64,000 nucleotides of DNA from Dermatophagoides farinae (GCF_024713945.1 NC_134685.1:2599001-2663000), one strand, 5' to 3'. Counted from the first letter of the stretch, positions 14,701-26,796 are shown. Made by a program: numbers and translations. The notes: generated by a model from the letters alone, not told the origin.

Positions 14701-17700
14701 TGGAAAGAAAAAATTCTTTAAATTTTTCATCAAAGAACGAAAGAAAACGATGATGTTTGTGTAATAATAATGATGATGATGATTGCCAATTGTGATCGAC
14801 CGATCATCATTCAATTTATCGTAATGATCAATAGAGATCCACAACAATGATTGAACTTGACCTTTTTTTTCTTGACTTTGCACTAAAAGTAGTGTTTTTC
14901 TTTTCATGTCAATCAATCTATGTGTTTGTGTGTGTATGTGTCAGGTGTGAATATTCGAGAATCACATAATAACCATTTCTCTTGATAGCAAATTAAATTG
15001 AAAAAAATACAAATAACAAATAATGATCATCATCGTCTATTGGTGGTGGTCAGATGTTTACATTTTTTTTTTTTTTGTATATGATGATGGCCAATATCGA
15101 TAGACCTGAGAAATTGTTATGTAATTGAGATTAAAATCTTATATCATAACACTCACACACACACATACACACAAGGTGTGTTGACCTGTTGATTTTGAAT
15201 TTGAATGAATTGTCATCATCATCATGATCATATGAATTTTTTTCTTCTCTCTCTCTCTCTCTCTCTCTCGTTTTTTCTCCAACGATCCGGAAACCAGAAA
15301 ATAAAATAAAAATCATATATCAAGATTTACGATTGATTTGAAAATTATACAAAATTATTTCATTCATTCAATTATATACAGATTTTTAATTACCATGATA
15401 TAATATACATACATACATATGATAGTAAAATTAATTGTCATCCAGATAATATGTTTTATCTGTTGGTTTTATCGGGAGAAAAAATTTTTTTTTTTTCGTT
15501 TTCTCAACGAAATGAATCTTTAATTTCACATCATCATCATCGTTCATTCAATCGTAAAACAGCAAATGTCTTGGATTTCGAGGAATTATTGTTGTTGTTG
15601 TTGTTGTTGTTGTTGATAATGATGATGAAACAAAATAAAATTAAAACATCAAAAATAATCCACATACAGTGTAAATGAAAATGAAAACTGTGTGTATGTG
15701 TATGTCTATCTTTGTCTATCGTTGGTGATGGATCAAGACGGAACTTTCTTTTTCTTCTTCTTCTTCGTTTTTTTTGATGATATGACTATTTTTAGATTGT
15801 TTAATATCAAAACAATAATGGTTAATAGTGATGTACGCATGTTCTAATCGAATTCATTTTATAAATCTATAGATTTTTTTTGTTGTTGTCAGTTTCTGGG
15901 ACATTGTGATTTTGGATAATATAATTGGACCAAATGATATATATCCAATGAACTAGTTGTGTCATTTTTGTCATTTATTAATCATCATATTGTTTGTGAT
16001 TAGTGTGTAAAATGATGAAACTAATTAATCATAATCAACAAAAAAAAAATGATCTCCAAAATGATGATAATTCAAACATTTTCTGTGTGTTTGTATGTTC
16101 TATCTATAGATTTAAACTAGCTTAACAGAAAATAATGATATATATGGAAAAAAATGGTTTGCTCTTTGTTCAGATTATATAACAAAACTAAAAATATTTA
16201 TGTCAAATGCTTCGATAAACATGGTTCAAGAACAACAACAACAGAGTACATGGGAGAAATCGGCAACCAAGAAAGTTTGTTCGGAAGGGGTGGTAAGGTG
16301 TTTAGTCAACTGTTTTTCGGCACCAAAAAAAACAAAAAAAAAACAGATTCAAATATTTATAGCATGATGAAATGATCATCATCATCATGTAAAGATATTG
16401 AGATAAACAAACAAACCAAATCTTTTTATATCCATCCATACATATTATTCAAATGAATATTGGGTAAGATATTCAAACGAAAAACAGAAAAGAAAATGAA
16501 TACAAAATCCTCATTACATGGTGGATCGTTTTATGATGAAAAAAAAAATTTTTTTTGACTATAAAATTTGATGTTTATTACTATTGTCAGACAAATTAAC
16601 ATTTTCCTTATTCATTTCTGTTGTTGTTGTTGTTGTTGTCGTCGAAAGTAAAATATTTGGTTTTAAATTTCATTTTGTGACAAACATGTCACAAATATTT
16701 GATGATCAATCAATCAATCGATCGATCGATGATGAGGATAAGAAGAAAATATTATAATCACCCACATATAATTATAAAATTACACATTAAATCTGATTTC
16801 TTGCATGAGAAAAAAGATATGGATAGAGAGAGAGGGAAGAAAAAATTCAAGGAGATCGATTATTGATTGACCAATATAATAATTTAATAATATTAGAAAA
16901 AAAAACATTGTGGCACATTATTATTAATTTTATCATATTGAAATCCTATATAAGTGGGCGGATAAAATGATTGAACGAATCGATTAAAATCGAATTGTGT
17001 GTGTGTGTGTGTTTTCGTTCATTACCATTTGGGCGAAAAATTTTCATTTAAAGATTCAATCTAATATAATATATGAAATGGCTGAATTATATACGAGGAC
17101 ATTGCTCGAATCAAGGCTACTGGTTATCAGTTTTTTTCCCTGCTTGATTATTTGCTATTTTTGTCATCATTATCATCATCATTGAATTGATAAATGAAAA
17201 TAAAAACAAATTAATTCCAAAGAAATCCCTAAAACAAACGTTGAATGATTCGGTTGATTTAATCGCCGCACAATATAAAATTCATATAATCATTAGATAT
17301 GAATTCGATTCGATGATAATCAGTTATACATATTGTCTCAATGAATGTTTCAGAAGAAGAAGAAGAAAAAAAAAACTGTTTATCGATTGTCAATCATTTC
17401 TGATTTCATTTCATTCAGTTGCATTCATTCATTCAATATCATAGAAAATGAATGATTATGAATGACGACATCAATCGATTTTTTTTTTTTTTGGATGAAT
17501 GAAATGATTGATCATAATTTTTCATTTTCATTTTCATTTTGATTTCCTTATGAAAATTTTTTTTTCATGTTTTCATCCATCAACATTCAGTAGGAAAATT
17601 TTCCGGGAAAAAAAACTTACTTATAATTGATGGCTATCATCATCATTGGTTCGATAAATAAATTTTAGTTCATTTAAATGGATTGAATTTAGTACTTACC

Positions 17701-20700
17701 TCGAAAGGTGTATATTTGTGTGGTGGTGGTGGTCGATGTATTCAAAAAACAAAATTGCAGATGATGCACATAAAAACATTTAGATCAGAAATGAAAAAAA
17801 AATATAGGTGAAATGTAAAAAAAAAAAATTTCAAGGTAAAAAAAAATTTTTGAAATGGAAAATTTTGTCAAATCATTCCTGATCATCACAATTTAAACAT
17901 CTGACGAGGAAAAAAAATGAAATTGTCATCGTTTGAAATTTGACGATTAAAAATTATTATTATAATCATAACACACACTGTTAATCCTGAAGAAATATTT
18001 CAGGGTTTGACTGTGTCGTTGTTGTTGTTGTTGTTGTTGTTGTCGAAGTGAAGTCATGTATACAGATGACGATCAATGTCTGTTTCAACGTCTTGATATA
18101 TCATGATGATGACGATGACGATGATGATGATGATCTGAAAATATGAATGAAAGAGAAAACATTAGCCATTTCTTAAGAACTTACCTGATGGATTTTCTCT
18201 CTTGAATAGCTATTTCACAGATCAATTTCTCATTCCAAAAGAGTCAAAAATCTTTAATTGGAAACATTTTCTTTTTTCGTCACAAAAAAAAATGAAGAGA
18301 ACAAAACACAAATGAGAAGGGAATCCAAAGGTTTAATTGTTTGTTTGTATTGATGATAATTATCATTTGAATATCGGTTGATTATCATTGGATTATAATC
18401 ATCAGAAAAAAATGTTCTTGAATGGAATTTTCGTGTCAACATTCGAATTTTAGTCTATTTTGACCTTTAATTGTAACCTAATTAATGTAAATAGCCAGTT
18501 TCTATATATCACACACATATACAGGGTGGTTTTGTTCCATGTTTTCACACTATTGGTATTTAATTTTTTTTCCAGTCCATAAATCATCAATCATCAACGA
18601 TGATTATGATTTAAAATTTTTTTTGTTGTTTTGTTTGACAATTAATCATCCGCACATCCAAGTGTGACGGTGTTTTTGCTCTAATTAACTGATATGATCC
18701 ATAATGTCTACAAAACGATGTGTGTGTATATATGGTTTAATTCCACCACCACCATTATCATCGTTGTCAAGGTGGTGGTGGTGGTTACGTTCGTTGTGCG
18801 TAGGTGGAATTAATTTTTTTTTTTTGATGAAAAAAAAAATTTCAATTTGAAATATCCATGTACACTGTTGATGATCTAATAAAATCAACCGGTTTTTCTA
18901 AATCATTAAGTCCATGGACCGATTTAAAAATTCAAAATTTCAAAAAAAAAAAAACAAATTTGAATCGACCAAACCTCCGTTTCCATTGATTCGATATAAT
19001 CATCAAAATGGCCGATGGCTATCAATTGCATGAATTGAATGAATAGATCAATCATATATCCATATTTTCATCATCAATCAATCCATTTATTGTTATCAAA
19101 TTTGAATTTTTTAAAATAAAAAAAAAATCAAATTTCCAAAGATAGATTTTCTCTATCAATACATCATCAATACAATATCTAATTTTGATAATTTCCAATC
19201 AAAATATCGATTTTTTGATTTTTCCAATGATATAATAATATATGGAAAAAGAAAAAAACAAACATGTTTTGTACATGAACATAATTATAAGAAATTGGCC
19301 ACTTCTAAAGTTTCCAAAACATCCATTCAACAGAGACAAAATTAAAGACAAAAATGAAGACTAGACATTATGTTATATGAAGATTAGCCGGATATTATTA
19401 TTATCATGCATTATCATCATCATCATTATCATCTTTAGCTACTTGTAAAATAAATGATGCAAAAAATAAAAAATTGTTCAAATGTTCACACCATCATCAT
19501 CTTAATAATAATCATTATGATGATGATGATGATGATCAAGAACAGAAAAATATAAATAATCTATAATAACACACACAGACACACCTCCTATCTTGATAAT
19601 GATGATGAATCTTTTTCTTTTTTTTTTCGTTTTTTCATTATACATGGTTGAATAGAGAGACACTATGATGAGGTTTTCATTTGACAACAAGGTGTTAATA
19701 AAATCATTGATTATGATGATGATGATGATTGACCTAAAGACCCTGTAATAACCAAATAATAATCATTTAATGGATGATTTTTTTTTGTTCATTTTTAGTC
19801 CAAATTTCACACATATATTCGACATGACATCTTCTGAAAAAAAATGATGATGATGATGATTATCATTCATATATTTTTTATAGATCAGCGACCGGTATTT
19901 GTGTGCCACATATATTGCCATCTCCTTTGACCTGATGAATGACACACACACACACACACACACACATGTTGACCACTTTTTTTATTTTACTAGCCGCTTG
20001 TCAAATTATTCATTCATTTATATATGGTGAAAAAAAAAATTTGAATTTTTTTATTTTGGCTTTTGTATGTGTACTGAAAGAATTTTTTTGATTGTGTTAA
20101 ATTTGAATAATGACGATTATTCGCGATGATTGTTGTTGTTGTTGTTATTTGTTGTTGTGGTTGTCTAATATTTTTTCTCACGCTAACAATGAATTCAATC
20201 TAATAATAATAATAATAATATCTGGTCATAGTATGGTGATCATGGTGGTGGATGAATTTCAATTTCAATTTCAATTTCAAATTGAAATTTTAATCAAAAT
20301 CCAAACCAAACCAAAATCAAATGGATCAGACAGAAAATTTCATCATCAGATAGGAAAAGTTATGTTTTGCAACAAAAAAAAAAGAAAAAAAAAATGAAAA
20401 ATTTCATAAATTGTAACGAAAGTTTTTTCCGTTGTATGATTTATGAGCAATGAAAAAAAAAATCCATAAAAAAAACAGGATGATGATATTGCACTCTGTG
20501 TGTGTTTCATGTTTGAATGATTTCTATTTAATTTGTTTTTTTTTTATTATGTTTAGCCTCAAAACACATTAAGTTGTCATTGTGTGTGTTTGTTGACCAA
20601 ATAATGCAGGAAAAAATTTTTTTTTCCACAATTCTTTATATCAAAATCGAATACGAGCATTCAGGGCTCGTGTCATTCATTCAGTTTACTTGTTGTTGTT

Positions 20701-23096
20701 GTTGTGTATTATATACAAAGACAAACACACTTACGTTATGACATTTTTGGTCTGATGTTTTACCAAAGGAAAAATTTCACGATTGCTCATATGGAACGCG
20801 GAAGTTTTTTTTTCTATGGATTCAATGATGATCATCACATGTAAAAAAAGGAACATTTTACATTTGTTGGTAACAATTTATTATATCGATTTTTGTTGTT
20901 GTTGTTGCTAACAATTAACAATGAACTTTACTTTGGTGTGATGATGATGATAACATCTCTATATGATGATGATGATGATGATGACAGTGACAGTTGATTG
21001 ACGGTGATTTTGTTTTTTTTTAATCAGATGAAAAGAAAATGAAAATTTTTTCTTGTTTTGTTTATCATTATTTCGGTATTGATTTCCGTCAACTTTTCAT
21101 TTTGTTTGTTGTTGTTGTTGTTGAATCGATTATTATATCGATGTTATGATGGGTGTGTCAATTGTTGAGTTTTGTTGTTTTTTACAATTGAATTAATTTG
21201 TTTCATCATCGTCGTCGTCGTTTGTGTGGATAACTTTGGCATGAGACCACCACATGATGATCAATAACTGATTTTTTTTGTTGTTGTTGTTGTTGTTGTT
21301 ATAATCGAATAAAACATGGCTGCCCATCATCATCAGCATCAAAAAAAAAAAAAAAACATCGAAGCTTTGATCATTTCAATTCGATATTGTGAATCATCAA
21401 TACATTTCATTATTTCGAAAAACGTTCGAATCGAACACCGACAGACAGACAGACAGACAAGCAGCTGTTGATGTTACAGGTTGAATAAATTTTTTGAAAA
21501 GAGCTAAAAAATCTGAAAAAATTTACAAATGATTCAATGATCTGGATCACCGATCATCATCTTTAAGATTTTTGACCTGACTAAAACCATCAATGTAATC
21601 TGTGTGTGTGTGTGTCTTGTTTCTGTGATAATCTTCTTATATGATAATTCTACGTTTACAAATATAATTAACATGATGATGATTAATTAATCAATTGAAT
21701 TATTCATGATTTGATTTCAACTTTCAGCTCATCATCATCAGATTATGATCATAATAATAATTAATTTTAATTCAATTATCTATCTCTCTCTCTCTCTCTT
21801 TTTATCTATAGGAATATGCCTGTCAAGTAACATTCCGTCAACAATGGAACGATAATCGTCTTAAATTTGATGATAAAAATGGTCAAATAAAATATCTAGT
21901 ACTTACAGATCCGGAACGTATTTGGAAACCAGATCTTTTTTTTAAGAATGAAAAAAAAGGACATTTCCATGAGATTATTATGCCCAATATATTGCTTCGT
22001 ATTTATCCAAATGGAGATATTTTATATTCAATACGTTTATCATTAACATTAGCATGTCCAATGGATCTTAAATATTATCCATTAGATAGACAAACTTGTT
22101 CAATTGCAATGGCTAGCTGTATGTTGTGTTTTGTGTTTATTTCCATTATTAGTGAATTTCAATTTTGTTTTGTTCATCATTCATATAGATGCATATAGTA
22201 CCGAAGATTTGGTATTCACATGGAAAGAAAAGAATCCAGTACAAGTATCTGGCGATATAAATCTTCCACGTTTTACATTGAAAGATTATACTACAAAATA
22301 TTGTACTTCAAGAACAAATACTGGTATGATATGATTGTTTATATGAATTGATTATGATGTTTCATTTAATTTAATTCAATTTGATCATTTTCGATATGAA
22401 TAGGCGAATATAGTTGTCTTCAAGTGAATCTATTATTTAAACGTGAATTCAGTTATTATTTAATTCAAATTTATATACCATGTGCAATGTTAATATTTGT
22501 ATCATGGGTATCATTTTGGTTGGATCCAAATGCAACGGTTGCACGTGTATCATTGGGTGTTACTACATTATTATCGATGGCCACACAGATAAGCGGTATA
22601 AATGCCAGTCAACCACCTGTTAGCTATACAAAAGCAATCGATGTTTGGACCGGTGTTTGTTTAACATTTGTATTTGGTGCATTATTGGAATTTGCATTGG
22701 TTAATTATGCATCACGTAGTGATGTACATCATGCAGCAGCTAAACAACAAAGACAACGTCTTGCCAAATGGAATATGGAACAGGCATTATTAGAGGGTAA
22801 TAATATTGAATTAGCTTCATATGGATTGGTAAGTAATTATCACTTTTTTTCAATCAATAATTATTTTTTCCACACAATTACAACAATTCTTTTTGTTTCC
22901 AAATAAACAGCGTCCAGGATGTGAAATACATATGGCACCACCAAGACGTAAAAATTGGTGTAAACGATGGCTATCAAAATTTCCAACACGTTCCAAACGT
23001 ATTGATGTTGTATCACGAATATTTTTTCCATTCATGTTTGCCCTTTTCAATTGTGTCTATTGGATTACCTATATGTTTCGTGATGATTTGCAATGA
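8733..23096 (+). CDS. GluCl: Glutamate-gated chloride channel subunit (Cys-loop receptor)
   Basis: Seven exons: 8733-9034, 9279-9418, 9520-9587, 21812-22118, 22189-22323, 22404-22828 and 22911-23096. All junctions are GT-AG and in phase, giving 520 aa. GluCl forms the pentameric invertebrate inhibitory channel that ivermectin and abamectin act on. Seen: GYD...SRIRPSG at the start of the ligand domain, the Cys-loop [15 protein letters not shown], the loop-C extra cysteine pair (KYC...YSC) typical of GluCl/GlyR, M1 ([20 protein letters not shown]), M2 ([16 protein letters not shown]), M3 ([18 protein letters not shown]), a short intracellular loop, and M4 ending RDDLQ. The M3 glycine (about residue 409) whose acidic substitution is linked to abamectin resistance in spider mites is unchanged. 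Two oddities: Val where anion channels have Pro before Ala-Arg of M2 (about residue 363), and a hydrophobic leader starting only at about residue 79. Intron 3 is 12.2 kb and hosts two antisense genes. Confidence 0.93.
9947..11324 (-). CDS. SETDB-type histone H3K9 methyltransferase (MBD + pre-SET + SET)
   Basis: Exons 10755-11324, 10320-10662 and 9947-10224 (minus strand, all GT-AG) give 396 aa from the first ATG. The N-terminal part contains a methyl-CpG-binding-like domain ([20 protein letters not shown]). Next comes a cysteine-rich pre-SET ([14 protein letters not shown] ... CTSKCGCS). The SET domain follows ([23 protein letters not shown]), split by an unusually short insertion, then the catalytic core ([14 protein letters not shown] ... 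ELCWDYHY) and a post-SET (CHCEATNC). This MBD-preSET-SET order defines SETDB1/SETDB2/eggless, which make heterochromatic H3K9 methylation. The Tudor domains expected in SETDB1/eggless are not visible, so it is closer in layout to SETDB2, or its 5' part is missing. A possible further 5' exon starts at ATG 11470. The gene is nested in GluCl intron 3, antisense. Confidence 0.85.
11325..11854. other. Spacer between nested SETDB-like and LRATD-like genes
   Basis: It holds the presumed 5' region of the SETDB-like gene, with a candidate upstream exon 11428-11470 and a GAT-repeat intron or frame-breaking repeat at 11372-11427. It also holds a (TG)n run near 11668-11688 and the 3' flank of the LRATD-like gene. 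No other gene is evident. Confidence 0.5.
11855..13990 (-). CDS. LRAT-domain-containing protein, LRATD/FAM84-like, with a missing catalytic cysteine
   Basis: A single 711-aa open frame starting at ATG 13990; the upstream TTG extension is hydrophobic low complexity. The N-terminus [13 protein letters not shown] carries Gly2, an N-myristoylation candidate, and resembles the start of vertebrate LRATD (FAM84) proteins. The LRAT/NlpC-P60 pieces are [11 protein letters not shown] (strand 1), IIWCFHV where the catalytic His-Trp would lie, and [14 protein letters not shown] near residue 520, the place of the Asn-Cys-Glu-His-Phe-Val box. The nucleophile Cys is Ser, as I recall for LRATD proteins, so acyltransferase or thiol hydrolase activity is not expected. 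Between and after these blocks are long Ser, Asp, Asn, His and Gln tracts built from GAT/CAT repeats. The family's role in animals is poorly defined. The gene is nested in GluCl intron 3, antisense, just upstream (genomically right) of the SETDB-like gene. Confidence 0.7.
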   Translation of the reverse strand: MGVPVSKLNNISQPLQSSSIGMVLLVDNDENKNSTSSLSSSSSSSSSTSSEIEYRLTSCNNVDDCNEYNNEDDTNHHEYIVVNNYCDNNQFDQLKYIDDSSAETLISNQQINNNDDGNKSISNSIDNKVDDESQLQDNDSGNASISDNHSDDEQQQQHNPIATKLRKNYSITNSFNTLNLIDNNKSIMMNQFLLRRHSTTNTNLNNNRLSIESSSIVQKFEYSKKFSLLIEKLTNGDLIEIRCVCNCQKSPLLGRNVENFIRSSTTMIHSNNRQRFRRSLHRQSFIQRQNYQKSMTIGHSMILANKQKHQNRRNPFQLSNLWLVGSSCVRGSMDDDDDDQHHISTRIESNTLNTDSSTLNSSDYCSEQFHYVYVDRIDHHHYHDKIQSQKQQQQQTPIIWCFHVKPFHRMILLDDNHRNVGIIRHEPLDMIISQIMFETKEKHWQLTGGNHHHHHYLSRRHHHHHQIKSAKISIDYQIRNQYKFSQRILKQTLNVIPNVEQIRNILIESKDSYVRYNKTLLNSEHYVTLWKYGIGWSTWANQRCDILRTIRLFVERFSTLVIPDDNDHDHIASNINTSSSSSSSTTTSKILLQNGECLLLSSSSSSSSMENQLQTNLIVQCFGLQDRKINHAIQQWIQWQVVINNKKFNNYQQQSPSSSTSSPPIVMMNDDDDDNNNNDKTIDDSNVSCHDVDVKNDDVDVVDDHPIQQKS

Positions 23097-24195
23097 AACA
23101 ACACACAAAAAATTTCGGATCTGAAACAAAAAGAAGAAGAAGAAGAAGAAAAAAAAACGGGAAATTTTTCAGCAATTTTTTTTTCAATCAGATTTATGTA
23201 GAAAAAAAAATTCCAATACAAGAAGATGATATCTATTACATCATCATCGATTCTATATATAGTGGACATTTGTAAGTGTGTGTGTGTGTGTGTCTGTGTT
23301 CGTATGTTTAGGAGTGTTTTCAAGAAGTTTAATTTCAATCAATCAATCAATCAATCAATCAAAAAAAAAAATATTAACTTAAGAAAAAAAAAGTGACCAG
23401 GCCGGCAAAGATTTTCGAAGAAACAAAAATTTCACCATGCAACCACAGCACCATTCCACTACACTGCATTCAATTCAAAATGAATCCAATTCTATTCCAT
23501 ATTTCATTTTAATGCATAATATATGAGACATTCATTTTCAAAAAAAAAAAAATTTCTTTAATATTCATTCTTTGTTGCTGCTGCTATATTTTAATGATGA
23601 TAATCACTGAAACACAAACATTCCATGACTACCCCATCATTTATCATGAATACCACATTTATAATAACGTATATTTATATATGGATAGAATCAGCATTTT
23701 ATGTATAAATAACATCCGACAATGTATCACCTGTAGTAAATATATACTGTGAAATTAAAAAAAAAAAACCAAACAACAGCAAAAAAAAAACAATTGTCTT
23801 TCACACATTTCATTCCATTCGATTATATAATAATGTGCTGGCAAAATACACAATTCATTTATTTATAAAACAACATTCTCAAACAATTGATAATCCTGTT
23901 TTGTTTCCTTTTTTTCCAGAAAAGTAATAAATAAATTTTTTGAATCCGCCAAAATTCGAATTTAAAATTCAAATATAATATTACTATATATACTGCCATC
24001 TATCGGCTTCTATAATTTTTTGTTTATTCATAAAATCTATGACCTGAGCAGCTTTTGTGTGTGTGTGTATGTGAATCCACGTGTCATCGATCGATTGTGT
24101 TGAAACTTCCTATTTTTTTTTTGTTCCCCACGATTATTTCATTGTTTCTGGATCGTTTATCGATTAAAAATAATTATTATTGAATTAGGAAAAAA
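23097..24195. other. Intergenic, GluCl 3' flank to EIF3M
   Basis: About 1.1 kb of A/T-rich sequence with a (TG)n run at about 23276-23294 and an (AATC)n run at 23336-23360. It holds the GluCl 3' UTR and the EIF3M promoter. No gene was recognised. Confidence 0.5.
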
Positions 24196-25344
24196 ATGCG
24201 TGTCGAAGCATTCATCTGTATCAATGAAAAAGCTCAATGTGAAGAGCTTCGTGAATATATGCTTGAATTAGGTGCACCGATTGCACGTACAGCATCGGAT
24301 AATTATATTATTGATCTACAGCAAATCATTTCGGTTTGTGATATTGTATTCAAAGTGGAAAAAGAAAATGAAATTGAAATGGTATTGAATTCGATTGTTT
24401 CGGTTCTATTGCAAGTGGGCGCCAATCAACCAGAAGCTCCAGCATTATTGGCATCATTTTGTGATCAATTGATCAAAGCACCAACACCGAAAACGGCTTC
24501 CACTGCATTCCGTGTATTACAAAATTTATTCAACGGTTTCATCCATACTCCACATCGTTATCGTATCTATTTGGCATTGATTCAATTATGTGAATTGAGT
24601 GGCCAAGTACGGCTTATCTATAATCATTTGCCACAATTCAAAAAATGGTTCCCAGTTGAAGAATTTGGTGGTGAAAAAATTCAATTTCTATTACGTTTAT
24701 TGCATTCAATTTTGCAGACAAATAAACTACCCGATATGGCCGCTAAAGTAATGGTAGAATTATTGACAACATATACCGAAGAGAATGCATCACAGGCACG
24801 TGAAGATGCACATAAATGTATTGTATCGGCTATTGCTGATCCAAATACATTTCTAATGGATTATTTACTTACATTGAAACCAGTGAAATTTTTGGAAGGT
24901 GAACCAATCTATGAATTGTTGACCATTTTTGTCACAGAAAATCTATCGGCATATGTTGATTTTTATAAATCACATGCCAGTTATATAACCGACACATTGA
25001 ATCTATCGCATGATGCAAATATGCAAAAAATGCGTCTACTAACATTTATGCAGATGGCCGAAATGAAAAAAGAATTAAATTTTGTGGACATACAAAAAGA
25101 ACTACAACTAACATCGGATCAGGTGGAATTTTTCATCATTGATGTATTGAAAACAAAATTGGTCAAAGCACATATTGATCAATCGAATCAAAAAGTTATT
25201 GTATCATTAACAATGCATCGTACATTTGGCCGTACACAATGGAAACAATTACATGAAACATTGAAACAATGTTCATTGAATATGTCAAAAATACAGGATA
25301 CATTAATCCAATACATGATTGCTTATAATCAATCCGTACATTAG
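24196..25344 (+). CDS. EIF3M: Eukaryotic translation initiation factor 3 subunit M
   Basis: An uninterrupted 382-aa frame, normal length for eIF3m (about 375-390). It is a PCI-domain subunit of the eIF3 complex, which loads mRNA and initiator tRNA onto the 40S ribosome. The helical-repeat half includes RVLQNLFNGF, LALIQLCELSGQ and LPQFKKWFP. The PCI/winged-helix part covers roughly residues 220-345 (FVTENLSAYVDFY, MRLLTFMQMAE, LQLTSDQVEFFIIDVLKTKL). The ATG is preceded by an A-rich context and followed at once by conserved sequence. COPS5 follows on the same strand after 320 bp; both belong to the PCI/MPN class of complexes. Confidence 0.94.
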   Translation: MRVEAFICINEKAQCEELREYMLELGAPIARTASDNYIIDLQQIISVCDIVFKVEKENEIEMVLNSIVSVLLQVGANQPEAPALLASFCDQLIKAPTPKTASTAFRVLQNLFNGFIHTPHRYRIYLALIQLCELSGQVRLIYNHLPQFKKWFPVEEFGGEKIQFLLRLLHSILQTNKLPDMAAKVMVELLTTYTEENASQAREDAHKCIVSAIADPNTFLMDYLLTLKPVKFLEGEPIYELLTIFVTENLSAYVDFYKSHASYITDTLNLSHDANMQKMRLLTFMQMAEMKKELNFVDIQKELQLTSDQVEFFIIDVLKTKLVKAHIDQSNQKVIVSLTMHRTFGRTQWKQLHETLKQCSLNMSKIQDTLIQYMIAYNQSVH

Positions 25345-25664
25345 ATATATATTATTCAATTGTAGTGTCAAATATTCAATGCATAAATTGCAACAGGAAA
25401 AAAAATTTCATCATCATTTTTTTAAACAGAAAAAAACGAATTTAATAATTTTATTTAAATTTAAAATTTTTCTTTGAAACGAAAAAAAAAATAAAATTTG
25501 ATTTTTAAAAAAAATTTTCCCAAAAAATCTTTGTGTCTACCGAATGAGAAACTTTCCGAAAATATCCGTGAATGGGTGATTGTTGCTATTGTGTGTGTGT
25601 GTGTTATGTTCTTAATTTTTATATATTCAAAATTTCATGATTGAAATAAAATTATTATTACAAC
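25345..25664 (+). other. Spacer EIF3M-COPS5
   Basis: These 320 bp contain the EIF3M 3' UTR, with AATAAA-like sequence at about 25490, and the COPS5 promoter and 5' UTR. A short (TG)n lies at about 25590. Nothing else is seen. Confidence 0.5.
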
Positions 25665-26796
25665 ATGTCTGGTCAAATAGCATTGAAAACATGGGAACTT
25701 TCCAATCAAATTGAAACAATAAATGGTGGTATTGATGAAATTTATAAATATAATCGTGAACAACAACAAGATATATTGTCGGCTAAACCATGGGATAAAG
25801 AGTAAGTTTGTTTTTTTCGAAATTTTTTCAAATTGATTGATTGGATTCATTTTTGTTTTTTTTCTGTCTAAACACAGTCCACATTATTTCAAAGATATCA
25901 AAATATCAGCATTAGCATTGTTAAAGATGGTTATGCATGCTCGTTCAGGTGGTTCAATCGAAGTAATGGGCCTTATGTTGGGAAAAGTCGATGCCAATAC
26001 ATTGATTGTGATGGATGCATTTGCATTGCCTGTTGAGGGAACCGAAACTCGTGTAAATGCCCAAGCACAAGCTTATGAATATATGGCTGAATATACTGAA
26101 TCGGCTAAACAGGTTGGACGTCTTGAAAATGTTATCGGTTGGTATCATTCACATCCTGGTTATGGTTGTTGGCTTAGTGGTATCGATGTTTCCACACAAA
26201 TGTTGAATCAACAATTTCAGGAACCATTTGTTGCCATCGTTATTGATCCAATCCGTACAATGTCTGCTGGTAAAGTTTGTTTGGGTGCATTTCGTACCTA
26301 CCCGAAAGGTTATAAACCACCGGATGAAGGTCCAGAAGAATATCAATCAATACCATTGAATAAGATAGAAGATTTTGGTGTCCATTGTAAACATTATTAT
26401 TCATTGGAAGTATCATATTTTAAATCATCATTAGATAATCGTATTCTTGATTCATTATGGAATAAATATTGGGTCAACACATTGAGTTCATCATCATTGA
26501 TCACCAGTCATGATTATCATGTACGACAGATACAAGATTTGGCCGAAAAATTAGAAAATACCCAACAGATTGGTGGTCGTGGCCAATTCCCGATACAAAT
26601 TGTTCATACAGATACACATGATTCGAATGGTAGTAGTATTACTGGTTCAGCTAGCAGTGGCCGCCGATCAGAAGATCGTCTTACTAAAGCAGAAAAAGAT
26701 GCATCCAAAACAACCATCGAAGTTATTCATGGATTAATGTCACAAACAATGAAAGTAATGCTATTCAATCGTATCAATAATGTTATGAACAAGTGA
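25665..26796 (+). CDS. COPS5: COP9 signalosome subunit 5 (JAB1), NEDD8 isopeptidase
   Basis: Exons 25665-25801 and 25878-26796 (76-bp intron) give 351 aa, the usual CSN5 size being about 335. CSN5 is the metalloprotease of the COP9 signalosome and removes NEDD8 from cullins. The MPN+/JAMM motif is complete: Glu74 in EVMGLMLG, then [14 protein letters not shown] with His136, His138, Ser146 and Asp149. The first exon encodes the conserved start KTWELSNQI...DEIYKYN. The C-terminal helices include [14 protein letters not shown] and [12 protein letters not shown]. The protein is highly conserved throughout and expected to be active. It lies directly downstream of EIF3M on the same strand. Confidence 0.97.

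Larger units (their letters stand above)
9588..21811 (+). other. GluCl intron 3 (12,224 bp) hosting two antisense genes
   Basis: It runs from the donor after ...DDVTM (GTAAGT) to the acceptor preceding EYACQVTF. The other introns of this gene are 70-245 bp. SETDB-like (9947-11324) and LRATD-like (11855-13990) coding regions lie inside on the minus strand. The remainder, 13991-21811, shows only A/T-rich sequence with many microsatellites: (GA)n at about 14225-14250, (CT)n at 15246-15268, (GTT)n near 15592 and 18020, (CA)n near 19940 and (ATG)n near 20940. I found no extra copy of the 68-nt exon 3, which is alternatively duplicated in insect GluCl genes, but a weak copy could be missed by eye. 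Confidence 0.85.

Noticed and set aside
16154-16375. 73-codon open frame inside GluCl intron 3
   Set aside because: No family resemblance, no splice or promoter context, and lysine/asparagine runs from A-rich DNA.
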